Translations under genes and position numbers: made by a program
Shown: positions 1 to 7,446 of the stretch, piece by piece
How positions within the stretch are numbered: the stretch's first letter is position 1
How the letters are laid out: the number at the start of each line of letters is the position of its first letter
Notes under the pieces: generated by a model
What the model saw: only the letters and a program-made list of their open reading frames with translations
What the model was told of the DNA's origin: nothing
Databases searched by the model: none
From: an uncultured Acidimicrobiaceae bacterium
Lineage (GTDB): Bacteria > Actinomycetota > Acidimicrobiia > Spongiisociales > UBA5794
Assembly (NCBI GenBank): GCA_947258635.1
Contig: CAMYJM010000039.1
Span: 1-12,098 of the forward strand
Direction of reading: 5' to 3'
Length of the DNA stretch: 12,098 nucleotides

Positions 1-361
1 GGTGGTCCTCCCACGGCAGCAGCTCGTACCAGTCGAGCCATTCGGCATCGTGCGCCGTCGTCGCCTCTTGCACCAGCGCCAGATAGGCAACGGCGACGCT
101 GCGGAACCCGGCGATGAACCCGCGATCGAGATCGCCGAAGGTGTACAACTGCTCGACGTATCCCACCTCGATGCCGGCCTGGTCGAGGATCCAGTTGCGC
201 AGCGCTCGCTCCAGTGTCTGGTGCTCGTCGGAGAGCGGGCCGCTGGGGATGCCGGGCTGCGGGGTCGAGTCGGCGGCCGCCGGGATCGTGAGCACACGGG
301 GCTGGTCCGCGGTCACCGCCGCGATCACGGCGGCCAGGTTCAACGCAACGGGCTGGGCCAT
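1..361 (-). CDS. NrtR/NadQ-like degenerate Nudix-domain protein (partial, 5' part)
   Basis: This gene runs off the left edge; 120 codons are visible from ATG at 361. The N-terminal strand VALNLAAVIAAVT (5-17), PRVLTIP (21-27), and the block GYVEQLYTFGDLDR (67-80) followed by SVAVAYLAL (88-96) match the Nudix domain of NAD-metabolism regulators (NrtR, and the NadQ type annotated in Alphaproteobacteria). The WYELLPWEDH stretch (111-120) also fits that type. The Nudix box region (LERALRNWILDQAGI, 50-64) lacks the conserved Arg-Glu and paired Glu residues, so hydrolase activity is unlikely and a ligand-sensing role is inferred. A DNA-binding winged helix would lie beyond the window, which leaves the regulator call open; a non-regulatory Nudix relative is the alternative. 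It lies 45 bp downstream of the decarboxylase-like gene on the same strand. A TACCAT hexamer 7 nt before the ATG suggests its own leaderless promoter. Confidence 0.6.
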   Translation of the reverse strand, partial: MAQPVALNLAAVIAAVTADQPRVLTIPAAADSTPQPGIPSGPLSDEHQTLERALRNWILDQAGIEVGYVEQLYTFGDLDRGFIAGFRSVAVAYLALVQEATTAHDAEWLDWYELLPWEDH

Positions 362-368
362 TCCCCGG

Positions 369-374
369 ATGGTA
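369..374 (-). promoter_or_regulatory. Candidate -10 element of a leaderless promoter for the Nudix-like gene
   Basis: On the minus strand TACCAT fits the actinobacterial TANNNT -10 pattern and ends 7 nt before the ATG at 361, the spacing expected if transcription starts at the start codon. A GGGGA run directly touches the ATG, too close to act as a normal ribosome binding site. No clear -35 was found. Confidence 0.35.
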
Positions 375-406
375 CGCCACCCGGTCCGACGCCGGGCAGC
401 AAACGA

Positions 407-1132
407 TCAGGCCGTGGTGAGGCTGCCCAGTGCGTTGGGCTTCAGCGCCAGATCCGCCGCCGCGGCGAGCGACCAGAAGAGGGCGGTGTCGGCGCCGATC
501 ACGGGACGCCCGGCGATCTGCTCGAGCTCGAGAATGATCGGCGAGGTGCGGCAGCCGGCACCGGTGACGACGATCGCATCTGCCGGAACCGAGCCGGCGG
601 TCGCGGCAACTGCGGCGCGGATCAGCTCGGGCCCGGTTCTCCAGCCGTAGTCGTCGGTGTCCTCGATTGCCTCGACAAGTCCCTGGTCTGCCATCGTCTG
701 GCAGTAGATGACATCGAAGCCGCAGGCAGCCACAAACGCCCGCCAGCCGTCTCGCCAATCGGTTGGGTAGTAGGTGGGGCACAGCGCCACGCGGGTCGCC
801 CCGAGGGCCCGCAGAGCGTCGACGATCGCGGTGCCGGCCATCACGCCAGGGACGCCGGCGGCGGCAGTCATCTCGGCCACCCGGCTGCGCGCCGCGACCT
901 CGGTTTCCAGCCCGGCCCAGCCGAAGGGCGTGCCCTCCATGGCCACTGCGCGACATCCGGCCTCTCCCAGCAGGCGAGCCGCGCCGCAGATCTGGGGATG
1001 GGCCGCGTCGATGTTCGCCAGCGTGTAGACGAAGCTCGGTAGGTCGGGGATGCACTGTTGGGTCAAGATCTCACCCGCGACGACCGCCGGAAACTCGACG
1101 ATGCTGGGCGAGGCCCACCGTGGCGGTGACAC
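407..1132 (-). CDS. Arylmalonate decarboxylase / maleate isomerase-like protein (Asp/Glu racemase superfamily)
   Basis: A 241-residue protein from GTG at 1132, close to the usual length of about 240 for this superfamily, which handles small dicarboxylates (racemisation, cis-trans isomerisation or decarboxylation) in the cytosol. The first active-site loop reads EGTPFGW (66-72), like the GTSLSFYRG loop of arylmalonate decarboxylase, with Gly67 where racemases and maleate isomerases carry cysteine. The second loop reads GAGCRTSP (191-198) and keeps the cysteine (Cys194). One-cysteine architecture is typical of decarboxylases; the substrate is not predictable. The start is doubtful: the family's first beta strand (TPAIGF, before SPPRW) is encoded upstream of the GTG in the same frame, but no ATG, GTG or TTG precedes it before a TAG at 1202-1204. 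A GTG at 1176 with a GGAAG ribosome site 7 nt upstream is out of frame, suggesting a one-base frameshift or sequence error. The Nudix-like gene follows 45 bp downstream. Confidence 0.75.
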   Translation of the reverse strand: MSPPRWASPSIVEFPAVVAGEILTQQCIPDLPSFVYTLANIDAAHPQICGAARLLGEAGCRAVAMEGTPFGWAGLETEVAARSRVAEMTAAAGVPGVMAGTAIVDALRALGATRVALCPTYYPTDWRDGWRAFVAACGFDVIYCQTMADQGLVEAIEDTDDYGWRTGPELIRAAVAATAGSVPADAIVVTGAGCRTSPIILELEQIAGRPVIGADTALFWSLAAAADLALKPNALGSLTTA

Positions 1133-1238
1133 AAAACCGATCGCGGGAGTCTCGAGTGGTCCGTGTCGAAATCCACGTCCGATCTTCCGCTTGGCGCGAA
1201 TCTAGCAATCGGCCCGATCTCGGCCGGGTGCCGCCCGT

Positions 1239-2063
1239 CTAGTTGCCGGAAGCGACTCCGAGCAGACGCTCCCGGTTGATGGCGCGTGCTCCACTGGCGA
1301 TACCCCAGATGGCGAGCACCCAGGCGACCGAGCCGACGATGGCCGCCGCCAGGGTCGGGTTGAGAACGAAGCCGCTGCTGGCGACGTAGGACGCCATGAT
1401 GATCGGGAGGGAGATGAGGCTGGCGGCCTGTTGGGCGGCTGCGGTCGACTGCACTCGGGCGGAGAGCCGGACGATGATCGCCAGGGCGACGAGCAAGAAG
1501 GGCGGCACCACCCAGAAGATCAACAGCCACCAGCCGGTCGTCGGGAAGAACCAGCCGCCCACGACGGGCCCGGCCCGGAGGTTGACGATCAAGGCATAGA
1601 CGGCGAATCCGCCCAGGGTGGCGATGTAGCCGGGAAGGGCGCTGGCGAGCAGCTTGCCGGCATAGATCTCCCGGATCGTCAGTGGAGAGTGCGCCAGGAA
1701 CTCACCGATGCCGCGCTCCCTCTCGCCCACGATGGCTTGGGCGCCGACGGCAGATGAGATAGTCAGGGGAACCACGATGGCTACGGGGGCCAGCAGGAAC
1801 ACCGCCAGCGAGTAGGCCGCCCGTGCCTGGGCGGTCTCGCCTTGGACGATGTCGCCGGCAGCTCCGGGGAGCGACGTCAAGACCTCGCCGATCTGCTGGA
1901 CGATGCTGATGCTCTGCGGGCGCGTGACGACCCCGAGGAGCACCCATGGGATGAAGACAAAGAAGATGCCCCCGAGGATCACCATCGGGATCCAGTAGTC
2001 CTTGCTGATGAACAACCTGTGCAGGTCGACCCGAGCCACGGTCCAGACCTTGCCCCACCTCAT
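1239..2063 (-). CDS. ABC-2 family transporter permease
   Basis: A 274-residue integral membrane protein, the channel half of an ABC-2 type (exporter-class) transporter. About six hydrophobic segments are visible, near residues 24-46, 84-108, 138-161, 178-199, 212-232 and 237-256. Between the second and third lies the family's hallmark cytosolic motif GERERGIGEFLAHSPLTIRE (113-132) followed by GKLLA, which couples to the ATPase. The ATG at 2063 overlaps the TGA of the upstream ATP-binding gene as ATGA, so the two are almost certainly translated together. No substrate can be inferred; relatives include Na+ exporters (NatB), drug and polysaccharide exporters. The 106 bp after its stop hold no clear terminator. 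Confidence 0.85.
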   Translation of the reverse strand: MRWGKVWTVARVDLHRLFISKDYWIPMVILGGIFFVFIPWVLLGVVTRPQSISIVQQIGEVLTSLPGAAGDIVQGETAQARAAYSLAVFLLAPVAIVVPLTISSAVGAQAIVGERERGIGEFLAHSPLTIREIYAGKLLASALPGYIATLGGFAVYALIVNLRAGPVVGGWFFPTTGWWLLIFWVVPPFLLVALAIIVRLSARVQSTAAAQQAASLISLPIIMASYVASSGFVLNPTLAAAIVGSVAWVLAIWGIASGARAINRERLLGVASGN

Positions 2064-3010
2064 GAAGACACCGGCGGTTGGGGATTCATGTCGCGCAGCT
2101 GGCGCTGCATCTCGAAGTACAGGTGCTCCAGCGTGGCGGCCATCGGCTCGATTCGGGTGAGGCGCACCCCGTCATTGACGAGTTCGGCGACCAGATCGGG
2201 CAGGATCTCGATCGATTCGATCGTCATGTGCAGTGCTCCGTTCCAGACGGTGCTGATCACACCGGGGCGGCCCTGCAGTGTCTCGAGGGTGGCGCGGTTC
2301 TCGGCGTCGATGATGACGACGGGGTCTTTCATGTAACGGGCGGCCAGCTCGAGCGGGTGTCCGGCGGCGCGGGCCCGGCCGGCGCCCATCAAGATGACCT
2401 GGTCGGCGATACCCTCGGCTTCGTGCAGGAGGTGGGTGGCCATGATCACGGTGCGGCCGCTGCCGGCCAGCTCCCGGATCAGATCGAGGACGGCCCGGGC
2501 CGATTCGGGGTCGAGCCCGGCCGTCGGCTCGTCGAGAAGCAGGATGTCGGGGTCGTGGATCACGGCCCGGGCCAGGGCGAGGCGAGTGCGCATTCCGGTC
2601 GAGTAGCCGGCGACCTTGAGGTGGAGGGAGTCGTCGATGCCGAAGCGGGCCGCCGCCTCTTCGATCGCCCGAGCGGGGGCATCCCAGATCATCGCGGCGT
2701 ACTCGAGGTTGTTGCGGCCGGTGAGCCGGTCATAGAGCGCCGGCTTGGGGGGAACCACACCGCAGCGCTGCCGAATGGCCTGGCCGTCGGCTATCGGGTC
2801 GAGCCCAAAGACCCGGATGGACCCGGCGTCGGGGCGCAACGAGCCCGTGATCAGTCGAACCGTTGTCGTCTTTCCGGCGCCGTTGGGCCCGAGCAACACT
2901 GCCACGCTGCCCTGCGGAACGTTCATCGTGAGGCCGTCTACTGCGCGGATCTGACCGAATTTGCGGCTCACGCCGTCCAGCTGGATCCCGGTTGTCATCT
3001 GTGGGGTCAT
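2060..3010 (-). CDS. ABC-2 type transporter ATP-binding protein
   Basis: A 316-residue ATPase from ATG at 3010 (a second in-frame ATG at 2998 is possible). Visible elements: Walker A GPNGAGKT (41-48), signature YSTGM (136-140) in place of LSGGQ, Walker B ILLLDEPTAGLD (156-167) and H-switch MATHLL with His193. The Q-loop position reads GVVPPKPALYDRL: Pro88 stands where most relatives have glutamine, which is odd because that residue senses the gamma-phosphate and the permease. After the NBD is a C-terminal domain of about 95 residues typical of CcmA/NatA-like ATPases. It precedes and overlaps the ABC-2 permease by ATGA, forming a two-gene exporter operon divergent from the SRAP gene. The start was chosen because homology begins at ITTGIQ-like residues right after it (GIQLDGVSRKFG) and a TAGCTT hexamer sits 8 nt upstream. 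Confidence 0.88.
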   Translation of the reverse strand: MTPQMTTGIQLDGVSRKFGQIRAVDGLTMNVPQGSVAVLLGPNGAGKTTTVRLITGSLRPDAGSIRVFGLDPIADGQAIRQRCGVVPPKPALYDRLTGRNNLEYAAMIWDAPARAIEEAAARFGIDDSLHLKVAGYSTGMRTRLALARAVIHDPDILLLDEPTAGLDPESARAVLDLIRELAGSGRTVIMATHLLHEAEGIADQVILMGAGRARAAGHPLELAARYMKDPVVIIDAENRATLETLQGRPGVISTVWNGALHMTIESIEILPDLVAELVNDGVRLTRIEPMAATLEHLYFEMQRQLRDMNPQPPVSS

Positions 3011-3018
3011 CGGCTCTG

Positions 3019-3024
3019 AAGCTA
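3019..3024 (-). promoter_or_regulatory. Candidate -10 element for the ABC-2 exporter operon
   Basis: On the minus strand TAGCTT fits TANNNT and ends 8 nt before the ATG at 3010. No Shine-Dalgarno sequence is visible in between, so a leaderless transcript is plausible. The short divergent region to the SRAP gene (3011-3083) must hold both promoters; I see no clear -35 for either. Confidence 0.3.
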
Positions 3025-3083
3025 CAGGAGTTGAGCCGGTATGGCACCTCCCGCTTGCGCCGTGGCCGTGGCACAATCGCCTC

Positions 3084-3779
3084 ATGTGCGGCAGGTTCGT
3101 TCAATCGCAGGCGGCGGAGAAGTACGCCGAGTTCCTCGGGGTCCACGAGATCAGGATCGACCCGCTGCCCCCGTCATACAACGTCGCCCCGACCGACACC
3201 GTCTACGCCGTCGCCGAGCACGGTGGGGCGCGCCTGCTGGGCGCTTTCCGCTGGGGGTTGCTCCCGTTCTGGGCGAAGGACAAGAAGATGGCGGCCCGCA
3301 ACATCAACGCCCGGGCCGAGACGGCTGCTACCAAGCCGACGTTCAAGGAAAGCCTGGCCACCCGCCGGTGCCTGATCCCGGCCGACGGATTCTATGAATG
3401 GCAATTGCGGGAGAAGGGGAAGCTGCCCCACTACATCTTCAACGAGGACGGCACACCGCTCGTCCTCGCCGGGTTGTGGTCGTCGTGGAAGGACCCGGAA
3501 TCGGGGGAGCGGCTCAAGACCTGCACGATCCTCACGGGAGCGCCCAACGATCTGATCGCCCCGATCCACGACCGGATGCCGGTGGCCCTGACGGAGGATC
3601 TGTGGGCGCTCTGGCTCGATCGAGATCTGGTCGACCCCGCAGCCGCCGCCGAGCTTCTCCGAACCTACCCGGCCGAACGGATGGCGTTCCACGCAGTGTC
3701 GACACTCGTGAACAAGGTCACCAACAACACACCCGAGTTGATCGAAGAGCTGTCGACTCCGGCTGCGTCCCAGCCCTGA
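3084..3779 (+). CDS. SRAP-domain abasic-site processing protein (HMCES/YedK family)
   Basis: A 231-residue protein that covalently caps abasic sites in single-stranded DNA and so protects stalled replication forks. The start must be ATG 3084 because the catalytic Cys2 in MCGRF becomes the N-terminal residue after Met removal and forms the thiazolidine cross-link with the abasic sugar. Other active-site residues are present at family positions: Asn75 and Arg77 in NINARAE (73-79), Glu105 in GFYEW (102-106) and His162 in IHDRMP. Further conserved blocks are PSYNVAPTD (30-38), RWGLLPFW (56-63) and RRCLIPADG (94-102). Length and motifs are complete, so it is expected to be active. Its TGA overlaps the ATG of the glucanotransferase gene (TGATG). 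Upstream, CACAAT lies 6 nt before the ATG and there is no ribosome site, a weaker version of the leaderless pattern. Confidence 0.95.
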   Translation: MCGRFVQSQAAEKYAEFLGVHEIRIDPLPPSYNVAPTDTVYAVAEHGGARLLGAFRWGLLPFWAKDKKMAARNINARAETAATKPTFKESLATRRCLIPADGFYEWQLREKGKLPHYIFNEDGTPLVLAGLWSSWKDPESGERLKTCTILTGAPNDLIAPIHDRMPVALTEDLWALWLDRDLVDPAAAAELLRTYPAERMAFHAVSTLVNKVTNNTPELIEELSTPAASQP

Positions 3780-6397
3780 TGCGCGCCAACTTCCGTATCC
3801 ACTATCAGACCACCGTCGGGCAGCGGATCCAGATCGTCCTGGACGGCATCGCGGTCACCCTGCCGTGGCTCGGTGCCGGCTGGTGGGGTGGCTCGATCGA
3901 GCTCGCCGGCGTCGACCGGTACAGCTACCGCGTGATGACGGACGGCTCCCCTTTCTTCGATGAGCCCCGGCCCCCGCGTGGCGTCGACCCGGACTGGCCG
4001 GACGACACCACTGTGATCGATCGCTGGCCGCGGCCGGACCCGGCCCGCCCGGCTCGAGACTCAGCCTTGTTCAGCCGGGCCCGCCGCGCCCTGTACCCGG
4101 CTCCGCCGAGGTCGCCTGCCGGTACGTTGCAGTTCGACCTGTTCGAGCCATGGATCCCGGTCGGCAAGGTACCGGCTGTGGTCGGGTCGGTGCCACAGCT
4201 CGGGGCGTGGAACGCGGAGGCGGCGCTCCCGCTGGTTCCCGGACCGTATCCCCATTGGGTGGCCGCGGCCGAGGCGTTCGGCGACGCCATCGAGTACAAA
4301 TACGTGCTGCTCGACGAGGCCGGTGCGGTTGAGATGTGGGAGCAGGGCCCCAACCGGATTGTGCCGAAGACCGCGACGGCGCCGGTCATCGTCCACGACG
4401 AGGAGCTCTCCGGGCTCCCCGGGTGGCGCGGGGCCGGAGTGGTCGTCCCGGTGTTCTCCCTACGAACCGGCGCCGGAATTGGGGTCGGGCAGTTCACAGA
4501 TCTCATCCCATTCGCCGATTGGGCCGCAGATGTCGGTTTCAGCGTGATCCAGTTGTTGCCCGTCAACGACACGGTGCTCAACCATGACTGGGATGACTCG
4601 TATCCCTACAACCCGGTATCGGTGCAGGCCCTCCATCCGCTGTATCTCGACCTCGACGCCATCGCCGGCGGAGGGATCACGGGGTCGATTGCCGCGGTCC
4701 GAGCCGAGCTCAACGATCTCACCGAGATCGACTACCCCAGAGTGATGGAGCTCAAGACCCGGCTCGCCCGGGCGGCCTACGCCAACACGAGAGCCACGCT
4801 CGACGACGACATCGCGTTTGCTGAGTTTGTGGATGCGGAGTGGGAGTGGCTCGGTCCCTACTCAGCGTGGTGTGTGAATCGTGACCGCCGCGGCACGCCG
4901 GACTTCACGCAGTGGGGCGCCGCAGCCGAGTACGACATCGAGCTGCTGGACCTGATGTCCGCCCCGGGCCGCGCCGACTACGACGATCTCAGATTCCACT
5001 GGTTTGTCCAGTTCCATCTCCATCGCCAGCTCAATCTGGCGGCCCGCCACGTGCGCAACCGCGGCATCGCCCTCAAGGGCGATCTCCCGATCGGCGTTGC
5101 CCCCGAAAGCGTCGAGTTGTGGACCCACCCCGAGTTGTTCAACGTCGGGTCGCAGACCGGCGCCCCGCCCGATGCGTTCTCCCGGCGCGGCCAGAACTGG
5201 GGCTTTCCGACATACGACTGGGACCGGATGGCCGCCGACGGCTACGGCTGGTGGCAATCCCGTTTCCGGGCACTCGCCGCCTACGTCGACGCGTATCGCA
5301 TCGATCACGTTCTCGGCTTCTTCCGTATCTGGGAGATCCCGAGCGGCGGCTTCGACGGGACCGCCGGCCACTTCCGCCCGTGTCTCCCGCTGGCGACCGC
5401 CGAGATCGAGAGCGCCCTCGGCGGGGCCGACATCGCCGAGCTGATGCGGCCCCCGCTCGGCGCCGACGAGCTCGCGGTGCGCTTCGGTGAACATGCCGGT
5501 GCCGTCGCCAGCCGGTTCTTTGTCCCGGCTCCGGCGGAAAGGGGGCCCGCGGGGCGCGTCGCGTCGCAGGAGGAGATTCGGGAGGCCTTCGCCGCCGGTG
5601 CCTTTGCCGAGCTGAGCGACCCCGAGCGAGCCGACCTGGAACGCCGGCTGCTCGACCATGTGCTCGACGTGCTGCTGATTGAAGTTGCCGGTGGTTATGC
5701 CCCGGCAATCGCCTGGGAAGAAACGACCCACTACCGGCTGCTCGGCCCGGCTCAGCAGGAGGCGTTCGACGCGCTCGCTCTCGACTACTTTCATCGCCGG
5801 CACCGCGCCCTGTGGGCGGAGCAGGGCCGCCGCATTCTTCCGGCCATAGTGGGCGCCACCGACCTGTTGGCTTGTGGTGAGGATCTGGGCATGGTGCCCG
5901 ACATGGTGCCGCACGTCATGAACGAGATCGGCCTCCTCAGCCTCGAGATCGAGCGGATGCCCAAGCGGCTCGGGGAGTGGGTGGCGGACCCGGCCGCCGC
6001 TCCGTATCTCTCCGTCGTCAGCCCGGGGACTCACGACACCACGACGCTGCGCCAATGGTGGGAGGAAGACGGCACGGTCCGGGCGCGCTACTGGGAGTCG
6101 GTTCTCGGCAGAGGCGGGGACCCGCCGACCGATGCCACGCCCACGGTGGTGACCGCGATCATCGAGCGCCAGCTGGCCTCTCCGGCGATGCTGTGCATCA
6201 TCCCGATTGCCGACCTTCTTGCGACCGACCCCGCGCTGCGGCGCGATGACGCCGCCTCGGAGCACATCAACGACCCGGCGAATCGGCACAACCGGTGGCG
6301 GTACCGGATGGATCTCACGATCGCCGGCTTGGCCGCAACCACCGAGTTCACCGAGCGCCTCGGATCGCTGATCCGCACCGCCGGAAGATCGGCCTAA
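3779..6397 (+). CDS. malQ: 4-alpha-glucanotransferase, DPE2-type GH77 with N-terminal starch-binding domains
   Basis: An 872-residue amylomaltase/disproportionating enzyme that moves glucan chains between maltose, maltooligosaccharides and glycogen in the cytosol. It is far longer than plain MalQ (about 500-700) and follows plant DPE2 and its bacterial relatives. Residues 1-55 are a shortened first CBM20-like module (FRIHYQTTVGQ, WWGGSIEL); 115-205 is a fuller CBM20 (VVGSVPQLGAWN, YKYVLLD). The GH77 barrel starts near 215 (GWRGAGVVVPVFSLR). Catalytic residues are visible: nucleophile Asp509 in YRIDHVLGFF, acid/base Glu701 in CGEDLGMVPD and Asp753 in SPGTHDTTTL. An insertion at roughly 525-660 between the first two catalytic motifs is also a DPE2 trait. 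The ATG overlaps the SRAP stop (TGATG) with no ribosome site, so translation is probably coupled. Its TAA overlaps the convergent DUF2332 stop by three bases. Confidence 0.93.
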   Translation: MRANFRIHYQTTVGQRIQIVLDGIAVTLPWLGAGWWGGSIELAGVDRYSYRVMTDGSPFFDEPRPPRGVDPDWPDDTTVIDRWPRPDPARPARDSALFSRARRALYPAPPRSPAGTLQFDLFEPWIPVGKVPAVVGSVPQLGAWNAEAALPLVPGPYPHWVAAAEAFGDAIEYKYVLLDEAGAVEMWEQGPNRIVPKTATAPVIVHDEELSGLPGWRGAGVVVPVFSLRTGAGIGVGQFTDLIPFADWAADVGFSVIQLLPVNDTVLNHDWDDSYPYNPVSVQALHPLYLDLDAIAGGGITGSIAAVRAELNDLTEIDYPRVMELKTRLARAAYANTRATLDDDIAFAEFVDAEWEWLGPYSAWCVNRDRRGTPDFTQWGAAAEYDIELLDLMSAPGRADYDDLRFHWFVQFHLHRQLNLAARHVRNRGIALKGDLPIGVAPESVELWTHPELFNVGSQTGAPPDAFSRRGQNWGFPTYDWDRMAADGYGWWQSRFRALAAYVDAYRIDHVLGFFRIWEIPSGGFDGTAGHFRPCLPLATAEIESALGGADIAELMRPPLGADELAVRFGEHAGAVASRFFVPAPAERGPAGRVASQEEIREAFAAGAFAELSDPERADLERRLLDHVLDVLLIEVAGGYAPAIAWEETTHYRLLGPAQQEAFDALALDYFHRRHRALWAEQGRRILPAIVGATDLLACGEDLGMVPDMVPHVMNEIGLLSLEIERMPKRLGEWVADPAAAPYLSVVSPGTHDTTTLRQWWEEDGTVRARYWESVLGRGGDPPTDATPTVVTAIIERQLASPAMLCIIPIADLLATDPALRRDDAASEHINDPANRHNRWRYRMDLTIAGLAATTEFTERLGSLIRTAGRSA

Positions 6398-7434
6398 CCG
6401 TTCTCCCAGCGGATCCACTCCCCGTGATGGTGGACATCTGCCAGCACCCGGGTTTGGCGGGCCGGGCCGTGAACGGTGAGGTCGAGCGTCGTGTGCGGGG
6501 GCCGGGCCAGGGACTCGGCGCCCACGCGATAGATCGGCCGCTCCCCGCCGAGATCATCGAGCAAGCCCAGGAAGCGTTCCCGGTCGGGGCGCGCCATCTG
6601 ATTGAGGACGTATGAGTGCTGCACGACCACTGCGGCCTCGGGCGGGGCCGCTGCGACGAGATCGGCGGCATCGGCGATGGCGTCACCGGCGATGATGGTC
6701 GGAGGAAGCTCGCGGGCAAGTGCCATCGCCGCTTCGAATCGCCGGTGACGATCGACCCGATCCGGCCACACCAGTGCCCGCAACCAGCGGGCCTGATCGG
6801 CATCGTTGACATCGACGGGGTGGCGATCGAGGCCGGCCCGCCACACAATGCCGGGTAGGGCGCGCATCAGGTCGGGGACATCGGCTCCGGTGCTGCACCT
6901 CAGCTGAACCGGGGACGCCGCCAGCAATTCGACCGTTTTGGCTCCGCCGATGTAGCGGTACCCGTAGCGATCCACGTTCTGGGTCAGCCCGGCACTCGTA
7001 CCGATCTCGATGAGAGCGAGGGGCCGGCCGGACAGCCGAGTCACCAGGTTGTAGGCCGGCAGCAGGAACGTACAGCGAGCGACCTCGTTTGTCTGGACCC
7101 GCCGGGTGCTGATGAGTTCCACGACAGATTCCCGGTTGGCCAGCACGAACTCGATGAACTCGGGAGCCATCTCGCCGGCGACGCGGGTACCGCCGAGCGA
7201 CGGGTACCAGTCGGCGAGGGGGTGGTGGGGCGAGGCAATCAGCAGGTATTGAACTGCGGCCAGCAGCAGGTTCATCTCGAGCTGGCCCGGCGGAGCCGCC
7301 TGAATCAGGTGAAGCACCTGGTCGTTCTCGGAAACGCCCCGCGCGATCCGGGAGTACATCGCAGAGTCGGCGCGAATCCCCTCTTCCCAGCGCAGCACCC
7401 GCGCCCGCATCTGCTCAGGTGTCCGCTCCGCCAT
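6394..7434 (-). CDS. DUF2332 family protein
   Basis: A 346-residue protein of unknown function typical of actinobacteria and proteobacteria. The full family pattern is seen: an N-terminal helical region with SPHHPLADWYPSLGG (68-82), the block QTNEVARCTFLLPAY (114-128), then ALIEIGTSAGLTQNVDRYGY (139-158). The last motif resembles the glycine-rich SAM-binding loop of class I methyltransferases, so a methyltransferase-like fold is inferred, but no reaction is known. Later parts hold GLDRHPVDVNDADQARWLRA and a VVVQHSYVLNQM segment. The ATG at 7434 lies 9 bp after the stop of the CpaE-like gene on the same strand. A TAGCCT hexamer 6 nt upstream overlaps that stop codon and suggests a separate leaderless start. 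The end overlaps the glucanotransferase stop tail to tail. Confidence 0.85.
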   Translation of the reverse strand: MAERTPEQMRARVLRWEEGIRADSAMYSRIARGVSENDQVLHLIQAAPPGQLEMNLLLAAVQYLLIASPHHPLADWYPSLGGTRVAGEMAPEFIEFVLANRESVVELISTRRVQTNEVARCTFLLPAYNLVTRLSGRPLALIEIGTSAGLTQNVDRYGYRYIGGAKTVELLAASPVQLRCSTGADVPDLMRALPGIVWRAGLDRHPVDVNDADQARWLRALVWPDRVDRHRRFEAAMALARELPPTIIAGDAIADAADLVAAAPPEAAVVVQHSYVLNQMARPDRERFLGLLDDLGGERPIYRVGAESLARPPHTTLDLTVHGPARQTRVLADVHHHGEWIRWENG

Positions 7435-7440
7435 GGCGGC

Positions 7441-7446
7441 AGGCTA
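7441..7446 (-). promoter_or_regulatory. Candidate -10 element for the DUF2332 gene
   Basis: On the minus strand TAGCCT fits TANNNT, ends 6 nt before ATG 7434 and includes the TAG stop codon of the upstream CpaE-like gene. No ribosome binding site is present, which favours a leaderless start. Confidence 0.3.

Noticed and set aside
2..1042. Long plus-strand open frame of 346 codons opposite the Nudix-like and decarboxylase-like genes
   Set aside because: Its translation is rich in Arg, Gly and Asp with no recognisable domain, while the minus strand gives clear family motifs across the same bases.
1208..1218. Inverted repeat ATCGGCCCGAT between the permease and the decarboxylase-like gene, as an operator or terminator
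   Set aside because: It is short, has a one-base centre, no T-run, and such GC-rich palindromes are common in this composition.
2078..3019. Plus-strand open frame opposite the ABC-2 ATPase
   Set aside because: All Walker, signature and switch motifs are on the minus strand; this frame is a shadow.
4862..6418. Minus-strand open frame of 518 codons inside the glucanotransferase gene
   Set aside because: It is antisense to the GH77 catalytic domain, with low-complexity composition typical of a GC-rich shadow frame.
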